A stretch of 64,000 nt of DNA from Acidobacteriota bacterium (lineage in GTDB: Bacteria; Acidobacteriota; Terriglobia; Terriglobales; Acidobacteriaceae): positions 91,278-155,277 of the forward strand of contig JAFDVW010000003.1 of assembly GCA_018268755.1 (NCBI GenBank). Reading direction: 5' to 3'. The position numbers and the translations under genes were made by a program. The first letter of the stretch is position 1; each line of letters begins with the position of its first letter. Positions 32,271 to 40,648 of this stretch are shown here, one piece after another. Below the pieces are notes generated by a model. The model had not been told where the DNA came from. It did not search any database and saw only the letters and a program-made list of their open reading frames with translations.

Positions 32271-33030
32271 CGTAGCGGCGCTCGCGTTTTTGATATTCCG
32301 CGATGCCTTCGAGCAGGTGTACGCCGCGGAACTCCGGCCACAAAGTCGAGGTCACGTAAATTTCCGCATAGGCCAGCTGCCAGAGCAGGAAGTTGCTCAG
32401 GCGCATTTCGCCGCTGGTGCGCACCACCAGGTCTGGATCGGGAAGATGCTTGGTGTAGAGATGGCGCGAAATGGCCTCTTCGTCAATTTCCAGATGTTGT
32501 ACGCCGCCGTTACGCGCGGCCGCGTCAATCATGGAACGGAAGGCATCCACCATCTCGGAGCGAGCGCTGTAGTTGAGCGCCAGGGTGAGGATCATGCCGG
32601 TATTTCCGGCGGTGGCTTCCTGCGCCCATTGCATGCGCTCCTGGACCTGCTCCGGAAGCTCGTGTTGCCGCCCGATATATTGCAGGCGGATGTTGTTTTG
32701 GTTCAGGGTGGGCACTTCCTGCTTGAGATAGCGGGAAAGCAGGTTCATCAGGAAGCTGACTTCCGTCTTGGGACGGCGTTTCCAGTTTTCCTCAGAAAAG
32801 GCGTAGAGGGTGAGCGCGGGAATATGGATACGGGCTGCGGTTTCCACCGTGGAGCGCACCGCGGCGACGCCGGCGCGATGGCCGGCCACGCGCGGCAGAT
32901 GCCGCCGCCGCGCCCAGCGCCCGTTGCCGTCCATAATGATGGCGATGTGTTTTGGAAGCCGGTCCGGATCCAACCGCTCGTACACTTCTGCTTCTTTGCG
33001 GTCCAGTCCGGCAGGAATCGTCGCTCGCAC
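32221..33030 (-). CDS. uppS: Isoprenyl transferase (undecaprenyl diphosphate synthase)
   Basis: 269 residues. It condenses FPP with IPP to give the C55 lipid carrier. The five cis-prenyltransferase regions are present: HIAIIMDGNGRWARRRHLPR with GHRAGVAAV (catalytic Asp in MDGNGRW), LTLYAFSEENWKRRPKTEVS, LTLALNYSARSEMVDAFRSM, and PDPDLVVRTSGEMRLSNFLL then WQLAYAEIYVTSTLWPEF. The start is GTG at 33030 with AGAGG nine bases upstream. It is first gene of uppS-cdsA-dxr-rseP. The C-terminal tail (TDHTQPAAAARS) is non-conserved. Confidence 0.95.
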   Translation of the reverse strand: MRATIPAGLDRKEAEVYERLDPDRLPKHIAIIMDGNGRWARRRHLPRVAGHRAGVAAVRSTVETAARIHIPALTLYAFSEENWKRRPKTEVSFLMNLLSRYLKQEVPTLNQNNIRLQYIGRQHELPEQVQERMQWAQEATAGNTGMILTLALNYSARSEMVDAFRSMIDAAARNGGVQHLEIDEEAISRHLYTKHLPDPDLVVRTSGEMRLSNFLLWQLAYAEIYVTSTLWPEFRGVHLLEGIAEYQKRERRYGGLSTDHTQPAAAARS

Positions 33031-33109
33031 CGCTAACCTCTTCTAGAATTTGAAGCTAACACAGGGAAACGGGGGATGCAATTGAGACGGGATGTACCCA
33101 GCTGTAGGG

Positions 33110-33236
33110 CTTGTCACCCGAGGCCGCGGGGCCTCGCCCCCGCAAGGAACCCCGCGAAGAGGCGCCGTCTTGGCCAGTATAGGTGGCAGGAGAGGCCATA
33201 CGGCATTTCGGCGGTTACGACGCCTCGGGTGACAAG
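33110..33236. repeat. 127-bp element with perfect 15-bp inverted repeats
   Basis: CTTGTCACCCGAGGC (33110-33124) and GCCTCGGGTGACAAG (33222-33236) are exact complements. Inside is GAGGCC-GCGG-GGCCTC and other GC-rich hairpins. No coding sequence. It occupies the space between the Rnk-like gene and uppS; a mobile palindromic element or structured RNA is possible. Confidence 0.6.
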
Positions 33237-33247
33237 GTCACGATGGG

Positions 33248-33706
33248 TCAGGCAACACGTGCGGAGCGTACGCGTGGCCTTAGATTGTGGGGCGCTTCCG
33301 CAGTTCCTTCGCGGAGCGAGGTCGGCTGCACCACTTTCTCCAGGCGCAGCTGGCGCTTACCTCCCGGCACCATCCACTCGATGATCTCGCCCGCCTGGCA
33401 GCCCAGCACCGCCGTACCCATAGGCGCCAGGACCGAAATGCGTCCACGCGCAAGATCGGCTCCCTGCGGATACACCAGGGTGTATTCCGAGGTCTTCCCC
33501 GTGGCCAGATCCCGCACCCGCACCCAGGAGTTCATGGTGACGACATCGCGCGGGACGGCCGTGGGCAGCAGTACATGCGCCCGGTCCAGCTCTTCTTCCA
33601 GGCGTTCCAGATGTTCCTGGTCGCGTGCATTGCGCCGGGATGAATCCAGCATTTGCCGGAGCCGGTCCATATCGGCATCGGGAATCATGATGTGTGGCAT
33701 AGGCAT
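33248..33706 (-). CDS. Rnk/GreA-like RNA-polymerase-binding factor
   Basis: 152 residues: a short N-terminal helical hairpin (MDRLRQMLDSSRRNARDQEH, LERLEEELDRAHVL) and the C-terminal GreA/GreB FKBP-like domain (RDVVTMNSWVRVRDLATGKT, EYTLVYPQGADLARGRISVL, APMGTAVLGCQAGEIIEWMV). The shortened coiled coil and the TMNSWVRVRD opening match Rnk, the regulator of nucleoside diphosphate kinase, rather than true GreA. Such proteins bind RNA polymerase without acting as cleavage factors. AGGAGG is 8 bases before the ATG. The last 15 residues are a basic tail. It is 30 bases downstream of the HPF-like gene, likely co-transcribed. Confidence 0.85.
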   Translation of the reverse strand: MPMPHIMIPDADMDRLRQMLDSSRRNARDQEHLERLEEELDRAHVLLPTAVPRDVVTMNSWVRVRDLATGKTSEYTLVYPQGADLARGRISVLAPMGTAVLGCQAGEIIEWMVPGGKRQLRLEKVVQPTSLREGTAEAPHNLRPRVRSARVA

Positions 33707-33736
33707 GGCATTCTCCTCCTGTTTTGGCCGGTGGGC

Positions 33737-34069
33737 TCAGGCGACTCGGATGCTGTGACGTTTGATGCGGGAATCATGGGCGCGTTCCAGACGCTGGGCA
33801 AAGAGGCGCCCAATTCTCCCGGTGGCGCGATCAATGGCGCAAAACACGTCCTGATCGCATTCCTCCACGCGAATGGAGCCAAAAGGCACCATCTCTGCTT
33901 CAATGCGGCAGGTCATTGCGGGAACTGCGCCATTCTGGCGAAAAAGTCTGGTGGTGATCTGCCCCACCCGGTCGCCAAAACGGCTGAGCGCGAAGCGCAA
34001 GCGGCGGTCCACATAGGACTGCAGAGCTAGGTTGATGTCGGCGCCTTGAATCCGCGTTTGCATTTGCAT
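33737..34069 (-). CDS. HPF/RaiA-family ribosome hibernation factor
   Basis: 110 residues. The beta-alpha-beta-beta-beta-alpha fold is suggested by MQTRIQGADINLALQSYVDR, RLRFALSRFGDRVGQITTRL, CRIEAEMVPFGSIRVEECDQ and DVFCAIDRATGRIGRLFAQR. Short HPF/RaiA proteins bind the 30S subunit in stationary phase. It lacks the C-terminal dimerisation extension of long HPF. GGAGG lies 5 bases before ATG 34069. Pairing with an Rnk-like transcription factor suggests a stationary-phase or stress unit. A conserved family, though this copy is rather diverged. Confidence 0.82.
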   Translation of the reverse strand: MQMQTRIQGADINLALQSYVDRRLRFALSRFGDRVGQITTRLFRQNGAVPAMTCRIEAEMVPFGSIRVEECDQDVFCAIDRATGRIGRLFAQRLERAHDSRIKRHSIRVA

Positions 34070-34192
34070 GATGCCCTCCAAGATGAATCACCCGCAATGG
34101 CAGAATACGGAAAATCGATATTAAGGAAAATGTCATAATAGTTGGCATATCGTTTACTTTTATGGAAGTGTGAAAGACGCTCGGAGGCGGCC

Positions 34193-35098
34193 ATGGAATG
34201 GCTTAACTATCACCACCTGCTCTATCTCCACACCGTGGTGCGCGCCGGCAGCATTGCGAAAGCCAGCCAGCAGCTGCGGGTTTCTTCTCCCGCCATCAGC
34301 GCCCAGCTGCGCAGTCTGGAAGAGAGCCTGGGGGAGAAGCTCCTGGAGCGTTCCGGCCGCAACCTGGTGCTGACAGAGATGGGACGCGTGGTTTTCAGCT
34401 ACGCCGAAGATATTTTTTCGTTGGGTCAGGAACTGGTGGATACGGTGCGCAACCGTCCCACCGGCCGCCCCATGCGCCTCGATATCGGCATCGTCGACGT
34501 GATGCCCAAACTGATCGCCAAATGGCTGATTGATCCCGCCCTGCGTTTGTCCAACCCGGTGCGCATCGTGTGCCGGGAGGGGACCTCGGAGCAGCTCATC
34601 AGCCACCTGGCCACGCTGGAGCTCGATCTGGTGTTGTCGGACACGCCGCTGAACCCCAACCTCAAAGTGCGGGCTTACAACCACCTGCTGGGGGAAACGG
34701 GGATCACCTTTGTCGCGCATCCCAAGCTGGCGGCCCGCTGCAAGGGGAAATTTCCCGCCTGCCTGGATACGGCCCCTATGCTGTTGCCTACGGAAAACAC
34801 CGATCTGCGGCGCAATCTGGATGTTTGGTTTGAGAGATCGGGAATCCGCCCCGACATCGTCGGCGAATTCGAGGACCACGCCTTGTTGCGCGCCTTCGGA
34901 CAGAGTGGCTACGGAGTTTTTCCCGTGCCTTCCGTATTTGAAAGCCATCTGAAGAAGCAGGAAGGGCTGCGGCGCATCGGCCGCACTAACCAGATCCGCA
35001 GCCGCTTCTATGCCATTTCCGCCGAACGCAAGCTCAAGCATCCGGCCGTGGTGGCAATTTGCGATGCAGCGCGTAAAGAACTGTTTGACCGCAGCTAG
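34193..35098 (+). CDS. LysR-family regulator, NhaR-like
   Basis: 301 residues. The N-terminal winged HTH is MEWLNYHHLLYLHTVVRAGS, then IAKASQQLRVSSPAISAQLR and SLEESLGEKLLERSGRNLVL. The effector domain contains MRLDIGIVDVMPKLIAKWLI and LELDLVLSDTPLNPNLKVRA. The start WLNYHHLLYF-like segment is diagnostic of NhaR, which in E. coli activates nhaA in response to sodium. No antiporter gene is adjacent, so the regulon is unknown. GGAGG is 5 bases before the ATG. It is divergent from the HPF-like gene, sharing a ~120-base promoter region. Confidence 0.9.
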   Translation: MEWLNYHHLLYLHTVVRAGSIAKASQQLRVSSPAISAQLRSLEESLGEKLLERSGRNLVLTEMGRVVFSYAEDIFSLGQELVDTVRNRPTGRPMRLDIGIVDVMPKLIAKWLIDPALRLSNPVRIVCREGTSEQLISHLATLELDLVLSDTPLNPNLKVRAYNHLLGETGITFVAHPKLAARCKGKFPACLDTAPMLLPTENTDLRRNLDVWFERSGIRPDIVGEFEDHALLRAFGQSGYGVFPVPSVFESHLKKQEGLRRIGRTNQIRSRFYAISAERKLKHPAVVAICDAARKELFDRS

Positions 35099-35119
35099 AG
35101 GGCCGGCCCGGGTGCGCGA

Positions 35120-35138
35120 CGCGGGCGAGATGCCCGCG
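35120..35138. terminator. Hairpin between convergent genes
   Basis: CGCGGGC-GAGAT-GCCCGCG palindrome between the convergent lysR and protease genes. No T-run; it may act bidirectionally or be a dispersed palindromic repeat. Confidence 0.4.
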
Positions 35139-35160
35139 CCCACTCAAACCAGAAATGCTC

Positions 35161-36201
35161 TTAACTTTCTTGCGCTTCCTGGGGAACCACGCGTAGTTCG
35201 AGTTTCTCCGTGCGCCGCAGGACGGTCAGAGTGCTCACCACGCCGACCCGGGCATCGGTCAGCAGGCGATGCAGGTCGTCCACGCCAGCTACGGGTTTGC
35301 TATCCAGGGCGGTGATGATGTCCCCTTCGCGCAAGCCCGCCTTTTTTGCCGGACTGCCCTCCGTGACAAATGTCACCACGACGCCACTGTCCTGGGGCAG
35401 ATCGTAAAAGCGCACCAGCCGGCGATGCAGTGGAGTGGTTTGCGCCTCTACGCCGATGTAGCTGCGGCGAATGCGACCATTCTGCAACAGGCGGCTGGCC
35501 ACGAACTTCGCGGTATTGATGCCAATAGCGAAGCACAGGCCTTGCGCGCCCATGATGGTCGCGGTATTGACCCCAATCACGCGGCCGTCCGAACTGAGCA
35601 GCGGGCCGCCGGAGTTCCCGGGATTCAAGGAGGCATCGGTCTGAATGACGTCGTCAATGAGCCGTCCTGAGTAGGAGCGCAAGGACCTGCCCAGCGCGCT
35701 GACTACGCCGGCGGTCACGGTGTACTGGAAGCCGTAGGGATTGCCGACGGCGATGGCCAGTTGGCCGACCCGCAATTTTTGCGAGTCCCCCAAGGGCGCG
35801 GCTACAAAGGAAGCGATTTCATGATCGGGAACATCGGCGCGGATGACGGCCAGGTCGCTGGCCGGATCGTCGCCCAGGGTATGGGCGTGAAAATGGCGTC
35901 CATCGGGGAAGGAAACCTCGATGCGGCTGGCATCGTGCACCACGTGGCTGTTGGTCAGGATCAGGCCGTCGGGGGTAAACACGATACCTGAGCCGCCACC
36001 CTGCCGTTCGCGGGTTTCGCCATTGCGGGCGCGAGCGGCCTGCGCCACGTCAATCTTTACCACCGAAGGGCTGATCATCTCCGCGGCGCGAATCACCGCC
36101 TGGGAGTAGGCATCGAGCAGAGCAGCATCGTTGCCGGCAAAACCCACAGCTGGAGGGGCCTGCCGTGCCGTCTCCGGCAAACTTAAGAAATGAAGGTCCA
36201 T
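35161..36201 (-). CDS. HtrA/DegP-like serine protease without signal peptide
   Basis: 346 residues. Catalytic triad: His in LILTNSHVVHDA, Asp in DDPASDLAVIRAD, Ser in QTDASLNPGNSGGPLLSSDG. A single C-terminal PDZ domain follows (SYIGVEAQTTPLHRRLVRFY, SPAKKAGLREGDIITALDSK). HtrA enzymes normally act in the periplasm, yet the N-terminus (MDLHFLSLPETARQAPPAVG) has no hydrophobic segment, so it seems cytoplasmic or uses another start or exit route. Residues between AAEMISPSVVKIDVAQAARA and the triad follow the family closely. It is transcribed 41 bases after the 811-residue gene. Confidence 0.92.
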   Translation of the reverse strand: MDLHFLSLPETARQAPPAVGFAGNDAALLDAYSQAVIRAAEMISPSVVKIDVAQAARARNGETRERQGGGSGIVFTPDGLILTNSHVVHDASRIEVSFPDGRHFHAHTLGDDPASDLAVIRADVPDHEIASFVAAPLGDSQKLRVGQLAIAVGNPYGFQYTVTAGVVSALGRSLRSYSGRLIDDVIQTDASLNPGNSGGPLLSSDGRVIGVNTATIMGAQGLCFAIGINTAKFVASRLLQNGRIRRSYIGVEAQTTPLHRRLVRFYDLPQDSGVVVTFVTEGSPAKKAGLREGDIITALDSKPVAGVDDLHRLLTDARVGVVSTLTVLRRTEKLELRVVPQEAQES

Positions 36202-36242
36202 GACAGACAGGTAGATGAGCGATCAGCCGGGAAAGATTCAGC

Positions 36243-38678
36243 CTAGTCTTCGTCGGGCAAGACCGGCAGGCTTACCCGGTTCACCGCGCCGGGATCATCC
36301 CGCAGTTTGACATACAAGAGGGTCCCGCTGGGACGAGGCACGCTCAACGTGGAATCCACATAGGCCGCCGGAACCGAGACCGGGCGGCTGAACTTCGAGT
36401 TGGTGGAAAGGGAATCGATCAGGAACAAATTGGTTCCGCGCAAGGTGCAGGCCTTGTCCGGATTCTCCGGGCAGCGAATTTCCTTGAGATTGGGAATGCG
36501 CACCAGGTTGATGAGGGGCTGCCAGTCTCCGGCCGCGCCGGTTTCATCCACAGGCCGGAAACGCAGCGGACCGAAGGCGGAAGGACCTAAGCTGCGCAGA
36601 GGATCAAGAATGGCCAGCACGGTTTGCGCGTCCTGCATGACCAGGTCTCCGGCGGAGACGGTCAGCGTGGCGCGGAAAGAGCCGTCGGCGGCAGCAATCT
36701 CAACCTTCTCGGTGCGCGCGAAGCTATCCGGGACCTGCGATTTCAGGAAGAAAGAGAGCCGCCCGTCCTGGGGCAGATCGTTCGGATTAGACAGCCGGAA
36801 TGAAACCGGCTGGGTCGCGTTCGAGGGTTGCACGCTCTTGCTGAGCAGGCTGAGCTGGGGGCGAGGAGGTTTGACGGTAGTGGTCAGGTCGAGCACGCGG
36901 CCGTCGTTCAGGGTGACGCGGGCCACAAACTGATCGCCGGGTTTGAAGCCGGCCACGGACTGATTGTTGGGAGCGGACAGCCGCAGCACATCTTTCTGGT
37001 CGGTCTGTTCCAGGCCGGCGGGAGAGAACCGGACGCCGCGCAGTTCGAGGGTAGTGACTTCCTGGAGATGCCGCCCCTCCAGCGTGCCCTGCTGATCGCC
37101 GGCATGGAGCGAGAAGCGGTCGAGCGACGCGCCTTCGGAAAAGCTCTGCAAGGGCAGCGGGTCGGGTGTCGCCATGGCGAATTGCTTCACCATCATCGTG
37201 AGCGGCCCGGGAGTTACATCTTTCAAGCCCAGCTGCACTTCCAGCTCAGTGGGCGACACCATCTTCCAGTCGGTCTTGAGCACCACGCCCTGCTCGTCTT
37301 CCGTGGTCACATCATCCACGCAGACGGCGGCGTCAGATTGCAGGCGCAGGGTATTTTCTCGTCCTACCACCAGGGTGGAAGGATCGGAGGAGGCGACCAA
37401 CCACTTGGCCGGCAGGGCATTGCGCAATTGGAACGAGGGCCCTTCAAAGGGCTGAAACCCCCACTGCCCGACGATGGTGCCGCTCAGATCACGGTCAAAC
37501 TTGCCGGCCGGGAAACTAGCCGGGTCCACCACGAAGCCACCGCGTGCGGCATCCGGCGTGATGGGAATATCAAATTGCGTGCCGGCCTTATCTTTCAGAC
37601 GAAGCACGAAATCGTGGCCATATTCACTGGCGAAGATCAGGGGCGAGCCTTCCACGGGCAACACCAGGTCGGATTTTTGCAGACAGGAAATGGTATTGGG
37701 CTCCACCGGCCGCAAGGAGGGGACTTGGGCGGGCTGGACCGCGGGTAGTCCCACCACCAGCACTGATTTCGGTTTGCGGAACGAGGGAGGATTATTGAGC
37801 TTGAGCGCCAGACGGTCCTGTTGCGGCAGGGCCAGCGCCGGAATGTAACGGAATTGGGGCGTGTGCAGATTGCCCATGATGCGCACGACGTCCACCACCG
37901 CGCCGACATAAGCGCTATAGACCCCACCGCCGGCCAGACGGGAGTTGGTGATCTGTCCGATCAGGTCGGAGCTGGCGCCGGAGGTCAGCGTGGCCACCAT
38001 GGACTGGCTCTGGGCGTCGTCCAGCACTAATTGTTCGGTGTTGCGGGTAAGGCAGGGGGCCTGTTCCTGCGTGGGCTTGTCAAAGCACTGCTGGTCCAAG
38101 CGGATGCTCAAGCTGCGCGCCATCAGGACGGTTCGGTCATGCAGGGCCTGGGGTTCGGTGTTGGAGGTGCGGCGAATGACATGCAAATAATGGTCGAGCC
38201 GCAAGCGGTCCAGGCTGGCCTGCATCAGGTCCTGCGAAGCTCGTACAAACGCACCCGGTTTGTCTTTCACTGCCTTGCGCAAGGTGCCAAAGTCGCCGCC
38301 GCTCTCCGGGGCCAGGAAGAGAACAACCTGCTGTGCATCGCGGGGAACGGTGATGTAAACACCTTCCTCGCTCACCGGCTTCTTCCAGGTTTCCGCCTTG
38401 GTGAACCAAATGTCGGGAGGAGAATCCGTGGCCCCGCGCAAAAATGCCGCCACCAGGAGGTAGTGGATCGACTGGTTGGCCGGCAGATCGGGATGCAGCC
38501 AAAGCCGGTCCCCGGGCTGCAGGTTCGGCACCTTGGAGATGGGCAGGATCTTGTCTCCGCGGGTGACTTTGATATCGACAATGGGGCCGGCCAGGTCGAA
38601 AGCGGTATTGTCCGCCCGACCCAGGCTGGTGAGAAAGAAGACGAAAGCGACGCAGAGAAAACCCTTGGACCGGCCCAT
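36243..38678 (-). CDS. Large secreted protein, beta-rich, unknown function
   Basis: 811 residues. A signal peptide (MGRSKGFLCVAFVFFLTSLG, cleavage near GRADN) is followed by a helical middle (~150-290) and several beta-sandwich-like segments (PAKWLVASSDPSTLVVGREN, LSRPQ-type Ig-like repeats near VTLNDGRVLDLTTTVKPPRP). Repeated IPT/TIG-like phrases (TLEGRHLQEVTTLELRGVRF, CTLRGTNLFLIDSLSTNSKF) suggest Ig-like domains. No enzymatic motif. The start ATG lies 7 bases after TACAAT, implying a nearly leaderless mRNA. It precedes the HtrA-like gene on the same strand. Unknown; an extracellular binding or structural protein is plausible. Confidence 0.82.
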   Translation of the reverse strand: MGRSKGFLCVAFVFFLTSLGRADNTAFDLAGPIVDIKVTRGDKILPISKVPNLQPGDRLWLHPDLPANQSIHYLLVAAFLRGATDSPPDIWFTKAETWKKPVSEEGVYITVPRDAQQVVLFLAPESGGDFGTLRKAVKDKPGAFVRASQDLMQASLDRLRLDHYLHVIRRTSNTEPQALHDRTVLMARSLSIRLDQQCFDKPTQEQAPCLTRNTEQLVLDDAQSQSMVATLTSGASSDLIGQITNSRLAGGGVYSAYVGAVVDVVRIMGNLHTPQFRYIPALALPQQDRLALKLNNPPSFRKPKSVLVVGLPAVQPAQVPSLRPVEPNTISCLQKSDLVLPVEGSPLIFASEYGHDFVLRLKDKAGTQFDIPITPDAARGGFVVDPASFPAGKFDRDLSGTIVGQWGFQPFEGPSFQLRNALPAKWLVASSDPSTLVVGRENTLRLQSDAAVCVDDVTTEDEQGVVLKTDWKMVSPTELEVQLGLKDVTPGPLTMMVKQFAMATPDPLPLQSFSEGASLDRFSLHAGDQQGTLEGRHLQEVTTLELRGVRFSPAGLEQTDQKDVLRLSAPNNQSVAGFKPGDQFVARVTLNDGRVLDLTTTVKPPRPQLSLLSKSVQPSNATQPVSFRLSNPNDLPQDGRLSFFLKSQVPDSFARTEKVEIAAADGSFRATLTVSAGDLVMQDAQTVLAILDPLRSLGPSAFGPLRFRPVDETGAAGDWQPLINLVRIPNLKEIRCPENPDKACTLRGTNLFLIDSLSTNSKFSRPVSVPAAYVDSTLSVPRPSGTLLYVKLRDDPGAVNRVSLPVLPDED

Positions 38679-38770
38679 GCTCTCTATTGTAAAAACCTGC
38701 GCCGGGAATGGCTAGTCGGAAGCGGGGAGAACCTGGGGAATAACCGTCCAAATCTCAGAAAGTCTTGCCG

Positions 38771-39250
38771 TCAATTATTCCTACGGGAGGAGAGCGAACA
38801 GGCCGGGCCGGTTCCCGCCAAGGCGGCTTGCAGATCTTTTCCCAGGGCGGCCAACTCGTCTGTTTTCAGTAGTTTTTGCAGGCCTTCGAAAAGCTTCTGT
38901 TCTTCCTTCCGGATGTGCGCAGACAGAACTTGGGTCAAGCGCAAGAGGGATTCCTGCGCTACGGTCCCGGCGCAGACCTGGGCGAAAAGTTCGCGCAGGA
39001 TTTTATGTTCGGCTAATAGATCTTCTACGACGGGTTGCAGATCGGCAAAACCCGCAGCCCGGGGGAACAAGACTTTCTCCTCCACGGCGAAGTGGAGCTG
39101 GATTTCCTGCTGGAAGTGCTGTTCCACCTCGGCCTGCCAATAGGCGAGGTCAAGAGGCTGCTTTTGGGCCGCGCGTGCGATGCGGACGCAGAGGGCGAGC
39201 GCATGTTGGTGCTGGTGGGAGAGCGGGACCAGATTTTTATCGCGCAGCAT
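38771..39250 (-). CDS. Hemerythrin HHE-domain protein
   Basis: 159 residues forming a four-helix bundle with likely iron ligands: LVPLSHQHQHALALCVRIAR (His), EVEQHFQQEIQLHFAVEEKV (His, His, Glu), VEDLLAEHKILRELFAQVCA (Glu, His), LTQVLSAHIRKEEQKLFEGL (His, Glu). HHE proteins bind a di-iron centre and sense or carry O2 or NO, or repair iron-sulfur centres. The ATG at 39250 is used because the domain begins there. It is 41 bases downstream of the HAD phosphatase gene and likely co-transcribed. The C-terminus is Ser/Arg-rich. Confidence 0.88.
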   Translation of the reverse strand: MLRDKNLVPLSHQHQHALALCVRIARAAQKQPLDLAYWQAEVEQHFQQEIQLHFAVEEKVLFPRAAGFADLQPVVEDLLAEHKILRELFAQVCAGTVAQESLLRLTQVLSAHIRKEEQKLFEGLQKLLKTDELAALGKDLQAALAGTGPACSLSSRRNN

Positions 39251-39291
39251 GCGCCCTATTCTGGCAGATGGTCCCGCTCCCGGCCAGCCGA

Positions 39292-40131
39292 TTATTGCTC
39301 GGCGCTGGTCACGTCCGGCCAAACCGTCTGTGCCGGCCGCAAGGTCAGCCAGTCCGTGCGCACCCGGTCCCACTCCTGCACCATGAGTCCGTTGGCCTGG
39401 AAGAACTGGCGGATGCGGATGCGCTCCCAGCCCACGATGTCCTCCAGCACCGGGGCCATGACCGCCAGCGCGTTGCTGCTGAGGATGGTGCGTTTGGCGA
39501 TCTGCGAGACATGGCGGGATTCTGAAACCGCAATGGTGTAGCCGTCGTGCATGTTGACGTTCAGCATGACGTGGATGTCGGAGCTGCCGTCGCCGGTGTA
39601 GACCACGTGATCGGCGCCGATTTGGTTTTGCGCCTGCAAATGCTCCAGCACGGCCACTTTGCCGTAGCCTGCGGTAGCGCGCACGATGCTGTCAATTTCT
39701 CCCGACTCGCGATAGCGGAATTCGGTACCGAAAATGTGGTCCGTGGGCACGATGCCTTCCAGGGCGGAGTGGATCACTTCCAGGGGCGCGGCGGAAAGTA
39801 CATAGAAATCAAACTGAAAACCTTCAATGCCGCTGGCCAGGGTCTCCGAGAGCCGCGCGATATTTTCTTTCAGGCGGATGCGCTTGCCCACCTCATAGAG
39901 GTGCTGTTTACGCACGCGAGAGTGAAACTCCGGATCGTGCAGCAACAGATAGGCGAGCTCCGCCCCCTGTTGCACAAGATTCAGCTTGGCCATGCCGCGG
40001 GCTTTGCGTTCAAATTCCGCGGTGGGAATGCCGATCAGTTCGCTCAGCACGTAGCCGGTGTCGTTGAAGGTCAAGGTCTGGTCAAAATCGCTGGCAAAAA
40101 TAAATCGTCTCATAAGTTTGTTTTCGGTCAT
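39292..40131 (-). CDS. HAD-superfamily phosphatase
   Basis: 279 residues. HAD motif I is [20 protein letters not shown] (nucleophile DFDQT); motif II is [20 protein letters not shown]; motif III/IV is [20 protein letters not shown]. The cap inserted after motif I is small and helical, as in phosphoserine-phosphatase-like enzymes. Substrate cannot be inferred. The ATG at 40131 follows GAGGTG by 7 bases; MRRF at 40113 is an alternative. It heads a two-gene unit with the hemerythrin protein. Confidence 0.9.
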   Translation of the reverse strand: MTENKLMRRFIFASDFDQTLTFNDTGYVLSELIGIPTAEFERKARGMAKLNLVQQGAELAYLLLHDPEFHSRVRKQHLYEVGKRIRLKENIARLSETLASGIEGFQFDFYVLSAAPLEVIHSALEGIVPTDHIFGTEFRYRESGEIDSIVRATAGYGKVAVLEHLQAQNQIGADHVVYTGDGSSDIHVMLNVNMHDGYTIAVSESRHVSQIAKRTILSSNALAVMAPVLEDIVGWERIRIRQFFQANGLMVQEWDRVRTDWLTLRPAQTVWPDVTSAEQ

Positions 40132-40305
40132 GGTGATGCACCTCGTTGTCCTCGAAGCACTCCGGGGAACTGCTGGAAAAAGCGTAGGTTCCTCAGAGGT
40201 AAAAACTGAGGCAATCGAGGCCTGGAATAACACGGAGGGAAACGGGTGTCATCCTACACAGTTTTTTGATTTGCTTTGTACTCATTAGATGAGAGGGGAC
40301 GCCAA

Positions 40306-40371
40306 ATGACCAATAAAAAGATTGAATGCGCGCGATTACGAAAAGCGCGCGACATTCCGCCACCGCACTAA
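40306..40371 (+). CDS. Possible 21-residue leader peptide
   Basis: ATG 40306 is preceded by GAGGGG about 7 bases upstream and opens a 21-codon frame (MTNKKIECARLRKARDIPPP then H) ending TAA. It lies in an otherwise gene-free 339-base spacer, 100 bases before the 58-residue gene. GCGCGC repeats within it can pair. Very short; it may be chance. Confidence 0.25.
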   Translation: MTNKKIECARLRKARDIPPPH

Positions 40372-40470
40372 ATACTTGGTAACATTAAGCATACGCGCGA
40401 GGCCAAAGAGCAGGCGGCGGGCGCGGGAAGTTACATGGGTAATGCACCAAGAGCAAAAACAGGAGAAAGC

Positions 40471-40647
40471 ATGGCAGCCACTGGAGAATTAATCCGATTG
40501 ATCAATTACGTGGACGATATCGCGACCACGCTGCGGCGCATTAGCGCTTCCATCCCCGCCATGGATGCGGAAGAGCGCCAGAAGCTGGCCGAGCACCTGC
40601 GGGGCGTATCCGGCAACATGGCCGACGTCCTCAAGCAGCTGCAATAG
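40471..40647 (+). CDS. Small helical protein of unknown function
   Basis: 58 residues: MAATGELIRLINYVDDIATT, LRRISASIPAMDAEERQKLA, EHLRGVSGNMADVLKQLQ, predicted as two or three amphipathic helices. AGGAGA is 4 bases before the ATG at 40471. It ends 1 base before the GTG of the dehydrogenase-domain gene, so the two are probably coupled. No family recognised; an accessory or regulatory subunit is possible. Confidence 0.65.
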   Translation: MAATGELIRLINYVDDIATTLRRISASIPAMDAEERQKLAEHLRGVSGNMADVLKQLQ

Positions 40648-40648
40648 G

